Shown here one piece after another: positions 54,266-64,000 of a DNA stretch of 64,000 nt (its first letter is position 1; each line of letters begins with the position of its first letter). Below the pieces are notes generated by a model, which made no database searches, had not been told where the DNA came from, and worked only from the letters and a program-made list of their open reading frames with translations. Where the stretch lies: NCBI GenBank assembly GCA_037127315.1, contig JBBBDQ010001921.1:156501-220500 (forward strand). Reading direction: 5' to 3'. The stretch comes from Ascarosepion bandense. Lineage: Eukaryota > Mollusca > Cephalopoda > Sepiida > Sepiidae. Made by a program: the position numbers and the translations under genes.

Positions 54266-55500
54266 AGTTCACCTTAAAACATTGGTTGAAATAATCCAAT
54301 AACTTTACCTAAAGAGTTGTGAGTTCAATACCTGGCCACTGCAGAGGTTAACAAAAACTTGGAGAGTTAAGTTACTAAAGAGAAATAACTGAAACTGATA
54401 TATCCAGAAAAGTGCATCGCACATGGAAGTAGAACAATCTACTGAATGGATTAAAAATCACACTTTCAGCGGACATCAAATGGAATGACTATATCGAATC
54501 CATTGCTAAATCCGCTGCTATGAAAGTCAGTTCTCTGTGTAGGGCCCGGAAGTTTTTTCCGTCTGAATCTATCCTGCACATTTATAAATCTACCATCCAC
54601 CCGTGCATTGAATACTGCTGCCATATCTGGTCGGGTGCCCCTGCTGTTCTCCTTGGGCTTCTAGATAAGGTTCAGAGGAGGGTCTGTAATGTGATAGATA
54701 CTGACTTGGCAGACCGCCTGCATTCTCTCTCCCACCGGTGCGACGTGGCTTCCCTGTGTCTCTTTTATAAATACTTTCATGGCTTCTGCTCCAATGAACT
54801 TAGATCACTGGTATTACGAATTTGAACGAGATACTAGATTAGCAACTAGTTCCCATCCTTTTACAGAGAAACCGATAAAATGCAGCCGTAACTTCTACTC
54901 CAACAGTTTCTTTTCTCGCACTTCCCGACTGTGGAATTCTCTTCCACACGATTGCTTCCCCGACGGCTACAATCTCCAGGAGTTTAAATGTAAGGTCAAT
55001 AGACACCTCCTAACACACTAACCTGCTCCCATTCTATCAAACACTCTTCCCATCTGCCCAACCCTCATCCTCGCTATCCTTACTCATCTGTCACCTTCCT
55101 CCTGACATTTCCTATGTCTAACCACTCCTTCTCTTTACCTTCCCCTATGTAGCCCCATGTGCAATAGTGGCAGTGGAATGCCTTGCTTGGGGTGAGATGA
55201 TTAAAAAAAAAAAAAGTTTTCAGTTTGAAACTCTAGTGTATTTGATCTGAAGAAGGCTGGATCATACAATGGCCGGAATGTCATGAATATGGCATAAAAG
55301 ATAAGGATAACAGTCCAGTATAAATAATCTTATCTCAAAAACATAGACAGGTACTGAATTTATCCTAGTTCAACCTACGTATGGATCACTACGTAAGTGA
55401 TCAATAATAATGTTGACTTTACAGGTTAATCATTGCTTACAATGATTTCACATCAGTGATCAATAATGAGGTTAATCTCCATAAGTGATCAATTCTCTAA
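54266..55500 (+). repeat. 400-bp duplicated unit, copy 2, split by LINE-J
   Basis: Left half 54275-54445, right half 55216-55490, both collinear with copy 1. The LINE sits after AGAACAATCTACTGAATGGA. Copy 1 is the empty site. Confidence 0.75.
54446..55215 (+). pseudogene. LINE-J, inserted in the duplicated unit
   Basis: 5'-truncated LINE-J. The ORF 54520-54825 has PSESILHIYKSTIHPCIEYC, LLDKVQRRVCNVIDTDLADR and SLCLFYKYFHGFCSNELRSL; a frame change leads into 54779-55021 with SRTSRLWNSLPHDCFPDGYN. The tail GGGGTGAGATGATT is followed by A residues. Only one frame break, so it is among the younger copies. Confidence 0.88.
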
Positions 55501-55544
55501 ATCATTTGTAATTAATGATACGTAATCAGTAAGTATATAAAAAT

Positions 55545-55810
55545 AGAAAGATGTGTAAGACAAGGATGTGTCTTCTCACCAGACTTATTCAACAATATAC
55601 TGGGAAGCAGTTTTCAGAAAATTAGAAGTTTTATCAATATTTATTATTAGCAACATAAGATGGGTGTTAATAGCAGACACAGAAAATAAATACAAGCAAA
55701 ATAAAAGGGTTAAACATCAGTTATAAGGTGGGGGGCTGCATTGTTGAAAGCAAACAAAACAAGCCAAACAAGCAATTTACAAAGTGGACATACCAAAATC
55801 AAGAAAGTAC
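55545..55810 (+). pseudogene. LINE-R RT fragment, left of an insertion
   Basis: TGTAAGACAAGGATGTGTCT encodes the RQGCV block before the RT active site; the catalytic motif itself is lost. It continues after the inserted element at 56205. Confidence 0.7.
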
Positions 55811-55814
55811 AATT

Positions 55815-56200
55815 TAAATTTTTTTTTTTTTTTTTAATCATATCACCCCAAGCAAGGCAGTAACGCCACTGATGTGCAGGGGGCTACATAAGAGTGAGAA
55901 GATTAGAAAAGAGAAAAACCGGAAACCGCATCCTAAACAGGAAACAAAGGATAAGCCTCTTCACCTGTTCAATAGACGTGGGTGGAGTGTGAACTGGGCG
56001 ATAGTTTAGTCTATCTACTCCAATTGAAAAAACAGTGAGAAGATTAGAAAAGAAAAACCGGAAACCGCATCCTAAACAGGAAACAAGGGATAAGCCTCTT
56101 CACCTGTTCAATAGACGTGGGTGGAGTGTGAACCGGGCGATAGTTTAGTCTATCTACTCCAATTGAAAAAACAGTGAGAAGATTAGAAAAGAAAAACTAT
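55815..56200 (-). mobile_element. J-tail SINE-like element with internal repeat
   Basis: T run and tail complement AATCATATCACCCCAAGC, then the body block CACCTGTTCAATAGACGTGG repeated twice at about 125-bp spacing (the 3' GAGAAGATTAGAAAAGA block three times). Inserted in LINE-R between the YLG region and the downstream part. Confidence 0.7.
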
Positions 56201-56204
56201 CTGA

Positions 56205-57235
56205 AAAGTGTTTTAACAAAGGACAAAATATGTCTGAAATTTGAAGGCACATTGGGAAACCAAAAGATGCCTTCCGAGAACTAAGCAAAATATTAAAAAA
56301 CAGGAAAATTTTGTTTGAAACAGTAAAAAGAGGACTGGCGTGTTATGCCATATCATTGCTCCTATATAGCAGTGAATCTGATTCCTGAAGAAGAAAAATC
56401 TGCGGAGACAGGAGAATTCTGAGAATGCTATGGCTTGAGCACAAAGTTTTAGAGAAAAAGAAAACAATCAGGAAGTGATAACTGAAATTTCTAGGTCACA
56501 TCATGAGGAAAGAAACCATGGAATATTTGAGTAAATGGATGAGAGAACAAGGTTTAGGAGAGTTGACAAAATGTATTAAGAGTTACAAAGATAAGAAAAA
56601 TTGTGGAGAGCCATAACTGTCTATGTCCAAAAGGGACATGGTACATAGAAGAACAATAATGAGTTTGAGTAAATGAATGGCAGTAAAAGGTTTAGGAGAG
56701 ATAAGAAAAAGATAAAATTTATTAAGAGTTACAAAAGTTAGGAAATTGTGAAGAGCCATGATCGTCTACATCCTGAAGGGACATGGCACATAGAAGAACA
56801 ATAATGAGTTTGAGTAAATGAATGGCAGTAAAAGGTTTAGGAGAGATAAGAAAAAGATAAAATTTATTAAGAGTTACAAAAGTTAGGAAATTGTGAAGAG
56901 CCATGATCGTCTACATCCTGAAGGGGCATGGCACATAGAAGAGCAATAATGAGTTTGAGTAAATGAATGGTAGAACAAAGTTCAGGAGAGATAAGAAAAA
57001 GACCAAATTTATTAGGAGTGACAAAGGTCAAGAAATTGTGGAGAGCCATGATTATCTACATCCAGAAGGGACATGGCACATAGAAGAAGAATAATGTGTT
57101 TGAGTAAATGAATGGCAGAACAAGATTTATTAGAGATAAGAAAAAGAAATTAAGAGTTACGGAGGTTAGGAAATTGTGGAGAGCCATGACCGTCTACATC
57201 TTAAAGGGAAATGGTAGAAGTAGTAGAAAATCAGT
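56205..57235 (+). pseudogene. LINE-R 3' part ending in a 145-bp array
   Basis: Continues the LINE-R fragment (RHIGKPKDAF-type sequence, RRILRMLWLEHKVL), then from about 56506 the last 145 bp of the element are repeated five times (AATAATGAGTTTGAGT at 56656, 56801, 56946 and 57091, spacing exactly 145). Confidence 0.85.
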
Positions 57236-57256
57236 AATTAGAAAGAAATTCAACTA

Positions 57257-57300
57257 TGCTTCTATGTATTGTGCCCCTTCAGGAAGTTAGCAATCATAAG
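57257..57300 (-). mobile_element. LINE-R 3' end stub, inverted
   Basis: CTTCTATGTATTGTGCCCCTTCAGGAAGTTAGCAATCAT in shortened form matches the complement of LINE-R ends at 30.7-31.5 kb. Confidence 0.5.
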
Positions 57301-57328
57301 TCGATAATTTCTTGTCATTTATAATAAA

Positions 57329-57471
57329 CTAGCAGTATAGCCCGGTGTTGCTCGGGTGTAATGAAAGCTTTAAAACTAATTCATGGTCTTGGCGCTCAGA
57401 CTGAGCCTAAAGAATATCTGAAATAATAAAATAATTGCGACAATTTACCAATCGCACCTAATACACACACG

Positions 57472-57516
<45 letters not shown>
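57329..57516 (-). mobile_element. Helitron 3' end fragment
   Basis: CTAG and hairpin CCCG/CGGG at 57329-57357 are followed by only part of the Helitron body before an AT run. Its 5' part is missing. Confidence 0.7.
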
Positions 57517-58017
57517 CTAGCAGTATAGTCCGGCGTTGCTCGGGTGTAATGAAAGCTTTAAAACTAATCCACACTAATCTGGAGCTCATACTCTTTGGAC
57601 GTTGGCACGAAAGACTAAAAAGCAATAGTTGTTTCCAGTTAAAGCGAAACCGTAGATTGAAAGAAAAATGAATGGATGTAAGTCAAATTTTGATTTCCTG
57701 GTATTGATATCAAATTTTCTGCACTATTGTAAGAACTGCAACCTTGGAACTTCTGAATATCATTTCTTATGTCTTTGTCTATGAGTGTATCAAATTTTAT
57801 TAAAATTGGACCAATCCTTCTATAACCCAATTTTTTCAAATATCGATTTTTGATATTTATCGGGGGTACCTCGACACAAAACCTAGCTAAGAACACTTGC
57901 TGACGCTTATAGTACAACTGTGTAAATTTTCAAGAAAATTGGTTCAGCCATTTCGGAGTCTATAGGTAATGGACACACACAGACACAGACAAAGTTCCAT
58001 TTATAAATAAGTTTAGA
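57517..58017 (-). mobile_element. Non-autonomous Helitron
   Basis: Minus-strand TCTAAACTTATTTATAAATG start (58017) and CTAG end (57517-57520). Inserted at the edge of the LINE-R endonuclease remnant. One stem mismatch in the terminal hairpin. Confidence 0.85.
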
Positions 58018-58305
58018 TTCTTTATAAATTTTTGGGGTTTCCTTAACACTCTTAAACCTTGCTCTAACTGCTTTTTAAACTGTTCATTTATTTCTCCTTC
58101 AAATTTGGGTCATTCAAGAGCCTGTCATATTGCAACTTCGGTGCAGCCTTGGTGCTCTTCAATTTCAGTCGTTTCATTCTAAGGTCACATATCACAAGAA
58201 GGTGGTTTCTCTCACAGTTGGGTATGTTTTACTGTGTAAAATTGTATTCCTGAATTTCTCATTGATAGTTATATAGCTGATTCAATTATCTGTTTCTCCA
58301 CCTGG

Positions 58306-58764
58306 TAGTCCTAGGTATGACGGTAAACTGCATCCAGCAGCAAGGACTCTGATTGAGAGGTTGTTAGGAGCATGGAACCACCTCTTAATTGCTGTTGTTC
58401 CCTGGTCCATCCTGACCCAGAGTTGTAGCACTTGTTAGGTTCCTACCTATGGATAAATAATTAACACCCTCAAACTTGAGTCAAAACACCATGAAAGTAT
58501 AAAAATAGACTTTTATAAAAAATATACATTTTTTGAAGGAAAAATATTACCAAAAAGACATTATTGAAGGAAGAAAAATATTTCCAATAATACATTTTTG
58601 AATACTAAAATAAAAAATGTAAAATATTTATTCAAAAATTCATCAAAATCTGACTAAATGAAGTTTCTCACTATAACAGAAAATTAAAAATACCTTAAAA
58701 CCCCACCTTTTTGGCATTAAATAACCCACAGAGGTGTTGATATACCGTTAAACAAAACTCAAGC
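58306..58764 (+). mobile_element. Element G, 459 bp, with 11-bp target duplication
   Basis: Inserted in endonuclease sequence with TCTCCACCTGG on both sides (58295-58305, 58765-58775). Begins TAGTCCTAGGTATGACGG, ends GTTAAACAAAACTCAAGC. The middle (58525-58620) has about three units of ACATTNTTGAAGGAA plus AATATTACCA. No ORF, poly(A) or clear TIR. Related copies at 21961 and 36874. Class unknown. Confidence 0.85.
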
Positions 58765-59104
58765 TCTCCACCTGGGCTTCTTCATATATAAATACGTCTA
58801 GTGTATTTTTCAAACCAGACATTGGCTACTACACACATTTTTTTTCCATATTCCTTATAAGTTCCTAGTTCAAACTTGAAAACTATTTCACCATCTCTCT
58901 CTCCCTTCCTAGTTTAATATTCAGGTCTCCACAATGATTATAGTTTTTTGCATACTGTATTGAGCCTTGACATTGTCTAGCATACAGTAAAACCTTTTCA
59001 TTCATTCTTCTGCATTTTGTTCTGTCAGTGCATATACACTAAGGAAGGATACATTGAAAGGCTTTCATTTCAGTTTAACGACAAGGATTTTTTCAGTTAA
59101 TTGA

Positions 59105-60017
59105 GTATATTATTTTTTTATTTTTTTTATTTTTTTTAATCATTTCACCCTGAGCAAGGTGGAAATGCCACTGATGTGCAGGGGGCTACATAAATGTAAA
59201 AAGATTAATTAGAAAAGAGTGAGGAGTACAAACTGGTTAGAAAGAAGAAGCTGCAGGAGTAGAATTGTCGTCTGCATTTGGCTAACCTGACTGTGAATGG
59301 GTGGGACCCAGTTGCCAGTCTGGTTGCACGAGTAAACACCTATTGAGGAGACACCAGTGACTTGAGTTCATCTGAGCAGAAGCCATGAAAGTACTTATAG
59401 AACAGACAAAGGGAGGCCACATTTTGACGATGGGGAAGTGGCTGCAGTCGAGCCGCCAAATCAGTACCTATCATATTACAGACTCTCCTTTGGAGCCTGT
59501 CAAGAACACTGAGGAGAACGGCAGGGGCACCTGACCATAAATGGCAGCAGTACTCCATGCACGGACGGATGGTTGACTTGTATATATGCAGGATGGATTC
59601 AGGCGGAAAAAACATCCTGGATTGACATAGTGACCCAACCTTCTTAGCAGTAGATTTTGCTATGGATTCAATATAGTGGTTCCATTTGAGGTCTGAAGAC
59701 AGGGTAAGTCCGAGGAGGCGTAGTGTATTACTCTCCGGGAGAATTGCTTGGTCCATGCTTATGGGAGGCAGGAGAGGTTGCCTGTAATGGTTGACAGACT
59801 ACAGCTTGGTCTTAGACGAATTGAAGTTGACAAGCCACTTCTTGTCCCAGTTCACCACAGAGTGTAGATCCCGCTCAAGGTCAGCAGTGAGATTATGTCT
59901 GTCCGCCACGACAGGTTTCTTACTGGTGTGGGAATATATTGTAGTGTCATCTGCGTAGATGCCTACTTGGGACTTGATCTCATCTGGGAGGTCATTGATG
60001 AACATAAGGAAGAACAC
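59105..60017 (-). pseudogene. LINE-J, best preserved RT copy
   Basis: The ORF 60017-59799 starts in FLMFINDLPDEIKSQVGIYA with the catalytic ADD of YADDTTIYS. The ORF 59756-59340 (138 codons) continues MDQAILPESNTLRLLGLTLS, ILHIYKSTIRPCMEYCCHLW and SLCLFYKYFHGFCSDELKSL. Jockey/CR1-type reverse transcriptase. The 3' tail complement is AATCATTTCACCCTGAGC. The 3' UTR is shortened and the N-terminal palm, fingers and endonuclease are missing. Confidence 0.9.
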
Positions 60018-60102
60018 ATTTCTTCATATCTTGGTCTAATATTAGTCCTACTACACTTTCACTTTTCTCTCCACCTGCATTTACTATTCTGTTTTTTTAC
60101 TG

Positions 60103-60928
60103 AAAAAATCTCTATTGTTTGTCCATCTCATTTCACATATGCCTAAAATATTAACCTTTGACTTGTTCATTTCTGCCTTATATTTTCTAAGTGGCCGCAT
60201 TGATTTAGTCCTGATATTCTAAAAAATCTCTATTGTTTGTCCATCTCATTTCACATATGCCTAAAATATTAACCTTTGACTTGTTCATTTCTGCTTTATA
60301 TTTTCTAAGTGGCTGCATTGATTTAGTCCTGATATTCTAAAAAATCTCTATTGTTTGTCCATCTCATTTCACATATGCCTAAAATATTAACCTTTGACTT
60401 GTTCATTTCTGCTTTATATTTTCTAAGTGGCTGCATTGATTTAGTCCTGATATTCTAAAAAATCTCTATTGTTTGTCCATCTCATTTCACATATGCCTAA
60501 AATATTAACCTTTGACTTGTTCATTTCTGCTTTATATTTTCTAAGTGGCTGCATTGATTTAGTCCTGATATTCTAAAAAATCTCTATTGTTTGTCCATCT
60601 CATTTCACATATGCCTAAAATATTAACCTTTGACTTGTTCATTTCTGCTTTATATTTTCTAAGTGGCTGCATTGATTTAGTCCTGATATTCTAAAAAATC
60701 TCTATTGTTTGTCCATCTCATTTCACATATGCCTAAAATATTAACCTTTGACTTGTTCATTTCTGCTTTATATTTTCTAAGTGGCTGCATTGATTTAGTC
60801 CTGATATTCTAAAAAATCTCTATTGTTTGTCCATCTCATTTCACATATGCCTAAAATATTAACCTTTGACTTGTTCATTTCTGCTTTATATTTTCTAAGT
60901 GGCTGCATTGATTTAGTCCTGATATTCT
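60103..60928 (-). repeat. 118-bp satellite made of endonuclease sequence
   Basis: Seven units begin AAAAAATCTCTATTG at 60103, 60221, 60339, 60457, 60575, 60693 and 60811, exactly 118 bp apart, with only a few differences (mostly in the first unit). The minus strand of each encodes RKYKAEMNKSKVNILGICEM, so the satellite is an amplified piece of the LINE-R endonuclease. 118 is not a multiple of three. Confidence 0.97.
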
Positions 60929-60960
60929 AAAAAATATCTTTTGTTTGGTATGTACAATCA

Positions 60961-61390
60961 CTGAATGGCAGCCTGGCGACACCTGTCACTCATATTTTTT
61001 CTTACCTAGTCATGATCCGTACCAAGGAAGATGAGCGCCTTTACACCATTTTTGCTAATATGATGGAAAGGTGACGCCTGTTGCATATGTCACTCCTAAC
61101 CAGGTTAATTTTAATAGACTTAACCCCACTTCATACCATCATCTTTCATAATTTGATTGTTAAAAGCCATGCAATTTCTTGGGTTTGATGGTGGTGTCCA
61201 CCACCCGTTGCCTTTTCTGACAGTGATTTATTAAGACACTACCTCTAATTAGCTGACTGCTGACTCAAGATTCTTTCGCTCTTTGATGGATATTATTTTT
61301 TATCCAACAAGGTTGTTAAGAATCTGCTTCACTCAAAAGAAATTGGAGTGAGATGCTGGTTTAGTTGTTGACAGTCTAACAGTACAATGT
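60961..61390. other. Unassigned, possibly LINE-R 5' region
   Basis: Slightly more GC than its surroundings and directly upstream of the LINE-R endonuclease on the minus strand, so it may be 5' UTR of that copy. No ORF. Confidence 0.35.
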
Positions 61391-61393
61391 ATG

Positions 61394-62209
61394 CAGTGTG
61401 CAATGGAAAAATTGTTATCTAAATTGCCCAAAAATGAAAATAACACTGACATCTCATTTGAACAGATTTATTTCATAAAATTACACAAAAATATCTTGAA
61501 ATACTAAAAAGTAAATTTATTCAAAAAAATCGCTATTATCCTCGAGATGACTTTGGAATCCCTTGCAGCTGTTCTGGATGGTCTTGTATGAGCTGGTGAA
61601 TGCGACCATAATCTTTGCCTTCAGTTCATTGTTGGTGTTACAAGGAGTTTTGTTGGTTGTTAACTCAATTTCACCCCATGCATAATAATCGAAGGGGGCA
61701 TTAGGGGGTCAGATGTAAAGGTAGATTTAGTTGCGGAAATTGTCTGACAGCCATTACTGGATTCTCTTGCTTGTGTGGCATGGTGCAGAGTCCTGTTGCC
61801 AAACATAGGGTTTTCCACACTGTTTATTCAGAGCAGCACTACCTCCTCAAGGGACTTGATGTAGTCCTCTATGTTGAGTCTGAGGCCCTCACCAACAAAT
61901 TCAGGATTTTTTTGGAATCAAAAAAATAGAAGTGATTTTTTTCCAACCTGCCATACTTTTGAAATCACCATTGGACTAATCCAACGCTTTCTAAATTTTC
62001 TGCTCTCTTCAGATTGACATCAAAACACTCTGAAATGTTTCTATTAGAACGTCTGGTGCAAATCCCAAGCATTACAGCATGCGGTTTCCAAATTTCTGGC
62101 AGAGTGAACTGCATCATAATGCTCTTTTACTCACAAAAATCGAAAACGAAAATTGCTCATGTGTGAAATTAAAACTATACAATAGCAACATTTTACCCAT
62201 TCCATCATG
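61394..62209 (-). mobile_element. Tc1/mariner element, uninterrupted paralogue of 7245-10095
   Basis: The left TIR CAGTGTGCAATGGAAAAATT pairs loosely with the right end near 62209. The minus strand carries broken transposase C-terminal sequence: TLHHATQAR (from QDSAPCHTS-type), then MHGVKLS, TKLLVTPTMN and a frame with RLWSHSPAHT. The N-terminal catalytic part is deleted. Confidence 0.7.
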
Positions 62210-62240
62210 TACATATACATACCCATACCCATACACATAG

Positions 62241-62247
62241 ACATTAG

Positions 62248-62275
<28 letters not shown>
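62241..62275. repeat. (AT)n microsatellite
   Basis: AT run adjoining a Helitron 3' end. Confidence 0.9.
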
Positions 62276-62278
<3 letters not shown>

Positions 62279-62956
62279 CAGTATAGCCCAGCATTGCTCA
62301 GGTATAATGAAAGCTTTAAAACTAATCCATGGTCCTGGAGCTCAGACTCTTTGGACGTTGGCACAAAAGACTAAAAAGCAATAGTTGTTTCCAGTTAAAG
62401 CGAAACCACAGACTGAAAGAAAACTGAATGGATGTAAGTCAAATTTTTATTTCCTGGTATCAATATCAAATAAGTTTTTTTCGTCGTAAACTGAATTTTG
62501 AAGTCTACGTAAGTCCTCTGAGTAAATGGTATGATGGCTGAGACTAAGAACTACAATTATACCCACTTAGAGCCAAACCCAATGCAAAAACTAAAATAAA
62601 AGTGCTGAAAAAAATACAGACATACAGGCAGATAAACTGACATGCACACAAACTTTCTGCACTATTGTAAGAACTGCAACCTTGAAAATTCTGAATATCA
62701 TTTCTTATGTCTTTGTCTATGAGTGTATGAAATTTGATTAAAATTGGACCACTCCTTCTATAACCCGATTTTTTTTTATTATTGATTTTCAATATTTATT
62801 CGGGGTACTTCGACACAAAACCTAGCTAAGAACACTCGCAGGCGCTTAAATTACAACTGTGTAAATTTTCAAGAAAATCAGTTCAGCCATTTCGGAGTCT
62901 ATAGGTAATGGACATACACACACACACAGATAAAGTTCCACTTATAAATAAGTCTC

Positions 62957-62958
<2 letters not shown>
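62275..62958 (-). mobile_element. Non-autonomous Helitron
   Basis: Minus-strand 5' end TCGAGACTTATTTATAAG (62958), 3' end CTAA (62275-62278), still within the CTRR rule. The stem has two wobble pairs. Body collinear with 26380-27124. The 82-codon ORF inside is incidental. Confidence 0.85.

Positions 62959-62962
<4 letters not shown>

Positions 62963-63003
<41 letters not shown>
62963..63003. repeat. (AT)n microsatellite
   Basis: AT run between a Helitron and a Penelope-like end. Confidence 0.95.
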
Positions 63004-63004
<1 letters not shown>

Positions 63005-63006
<2 letters not shown>

Positions 63007-63300
63007 GACAAAAGGAAAACTTATGTTAACTGACACATTTCATCCACTGGCGGACTTTATTAAGGAAAATGTGAGGATTTTGTCATGCAACAATTATTTA
63101 TAAATTGAAAGTAAAAATGTTTATATTTAATTAGTTAATTGGTTAGTTTTTGGTCATAATTAGATTAGACCAGTACACAGTTGTATAAAAAATGTTCGAT
63201 ACAATTGTAGAACTTTTGAATATTTTTCATTTGGAAGTGAGACATTTTGAAACCTAGGTTTCTACCTTTCGTCATCTTCAGGTTATTTACAATAACTGAT
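63005..63300 (-). mobile_element. Penelope-like terminal sequence
   Basis: ATAGACAAAAGGAAAACTTA and the minus-strand AATAAAGTCCGCCAGTGGAT followed by GAAA match the ends at 4.45 and 44.5 kb, with a changed loop but intact stem. Further right, the repeat of 4961-5057 recurs, and a CTGAAGA ... GAAAC motif lies on the minus strand at 63281-63258. Confidence 0.55.
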
Positions 63301-63640
63301 TAGACCAGTTTTCAAACACTCATGTAACAGGGATCTTTTATGAACACACAATTTACAAAATCTGGAGAATTTACTTCTTAGACCTTTAAGTAACTTCTTG
63401 ACTCTCTTGAATTAATATTGAGAGAGAACTATATTTCTAATCAAGATTTAATTTTCAATCAGAACAAAAAGTTTCAGAGCTGATAATCTAAAACTTGAAT
63501 TTAAAAATAAAAATTTATATTTTTTTTCTGAGCCTGACTTGATTATATGTGGGTGGTTGGGACGAGCACAGCTACAAATGTAAATTATTATTTTTTAAAT
63601 AAAACATGTTGGTAACAAGGCCCCTTCAGACAAAATACAA
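63301..63640. other. No recognisable feature
   Basis: AT-rich, apparently low-copy sequence. Confidence 0.4.
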
Positions 63641-63654
63641 TACGAAGTAATTTT

Positions 63655-63845
63655 TTTTAATCATTTCACCCCAAGCAAGCTGGGAATGCCACACGTGCGT
63701 AGGGGATTACAGTGCAATAAAATAATGGGTACAGAGTCTATTGAAGAAAGGATAAAAGATGAATGGGATCCAGTCAGATAAAAGATGGTAATTGATTTGC
63801 ATTTAATTTTTGGAGATTGTAGCTATTGGGGAAGCGGTTACATTT
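63655..63845 (-). mobile_element. LINE-J 3' fragment
   Basis: Tail complement AATCATTTCACCCCAAGC plus diverged 3' UTR and a short piece of ORF end. The last 150 bases of the window hold nothing recognisable. Confidence 0.75.
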
Positions 63846-64000
63846 AATCATTTCAAGGTAATTCTATTACTATTTTCTTTTTTTTAAATTCAAAGAAAAA
63901 CTTCCATTGATTTTCTCTTGTTAAAAGCAAGAGGAATATTCACTAAAACTTTTCATAGCTGACAATTGAAAACTTGAATCTAAAGCAGTGATCAGTATTC

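Larger units (their letters stand above)
58018..60960 (-). pseudogene. LINE-R endonuclease domain, repeatedly broken
   Basis: Reading the minus strand from 60930: KVNILGICEMRWTNN (AP-endonuclease start) amplified as a 118-bp satellite, then GGEKSESVVGLILDQDMKKC (60100-60020), interruption by LINE-J, EKILVVKLK and KPFNVSFLSVYALTE (59100-59030), TIIIVGDLNIK-like sequence, VVANVWFEKYTRRIYI (58860-58790), interruption by element G, then ETDNQISYITINEKFRNTIL (58300-58240), ERNHLLVICDLRMKRLKLKS and DRLLNDPNLKEK. This order matches APE-type endonucleases of RTE-like LINEs, which nick target DNA. Stops are present; it is dead. Confidence 0.8.

Overview
This is animal nuclear DNA, most likely from a mollusc and plausibly a cephalopod such as an octopus. 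That assignment is an inference from the repeat types (tRNA-derived SINEs, Penelope-like elements, Jockey/CR1-like and RTE-like LINEs, mariners and Helitrons, long AT/CA microsatellites), not from a recognised host gene. I see no bacterial genes, no operon, no CRISPR array, and no convincing intact host gene. Almost every open reading frame is a shadow of a decayed repeat. The one part that might belong to a host gene is about 28.8-29.9 kb on the minus strand: a 100-codon ORF with a hydrophobic N-terminus, with CCAAT- and TATA-like sites upstream.

Family names are mine. LINE-J is a Jockey/CR1-like LINE whose 3' end reads GGGGTGATACGATT plus an A tail; it has about twenty 3' ends here. LINE-R is an RTE-like LINE with an AP endonuclease and a YADD/YVDD reverse transcriptase. 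PLE means Penelope-like fragments (RT, GIY-YIG and terminal repeats). SINE-A is tRNA-derived with a 3' end at CACTTAACTGACTGA. Element G is an unclassified 459-bp element with an 11-bp target duplication.

Layout. 0-5 kb: possible LTR, a SINE-A pair, LINE pieces and a PLE terminal-inverted element. 5-10 kb: a mariner pseudogene, then a second Tc1/mariner element carrying a Helitron, a 31-bp minisatellite and a pogo-like element inside it. 10-21 kb: a diverged satellite, a PLE RT split by LINE-R, a LINE-J split by a solo LTR, a 99-bp-arm inverted repeat, a composite SINE-A pair, LINE-R and a 5S-rRNA-headed SINE. 21-28 kb: a piggyBac-like MITE, element G split by a Tc1-like element, a 300-bp tandem tRNA-like unit, two PLE GIY-YIG fragments and two Helitrons. 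28-37 kb: LINE-J ends in series, the possible host-gene stretch, a 273-bp array seeded by LINE-R, and a duplicated segment invaded twice. 37-40.3 kb: a 3.2-kb minisatellite grown from element G. 40-52 kb: minisatellite, pyrimidine tract, PLE ends, LTRs and tRNA-like repeats. 52-64 kb: several LINE-J copies, a 145-bp array, then a LINE-R endonuclease region broken by a Helitron, element G and LINE-J and containing a 118-bp satellite.

The main result is structural. Transposon coding sequence or 3' ends have repeatedly seeded tandem arrays, and several insertions can be dated relative to each other because an uninterrupted paralogous site lies in the same window. The strongest single items are the 5S-headed SINE with exact 12-bp target duplications, element G with its expandable core, the 118-bp satellite made of endonuclease sequence, the 99-bp inverted repeat, and recurring hammerhead-like motifs beside PLE ends.
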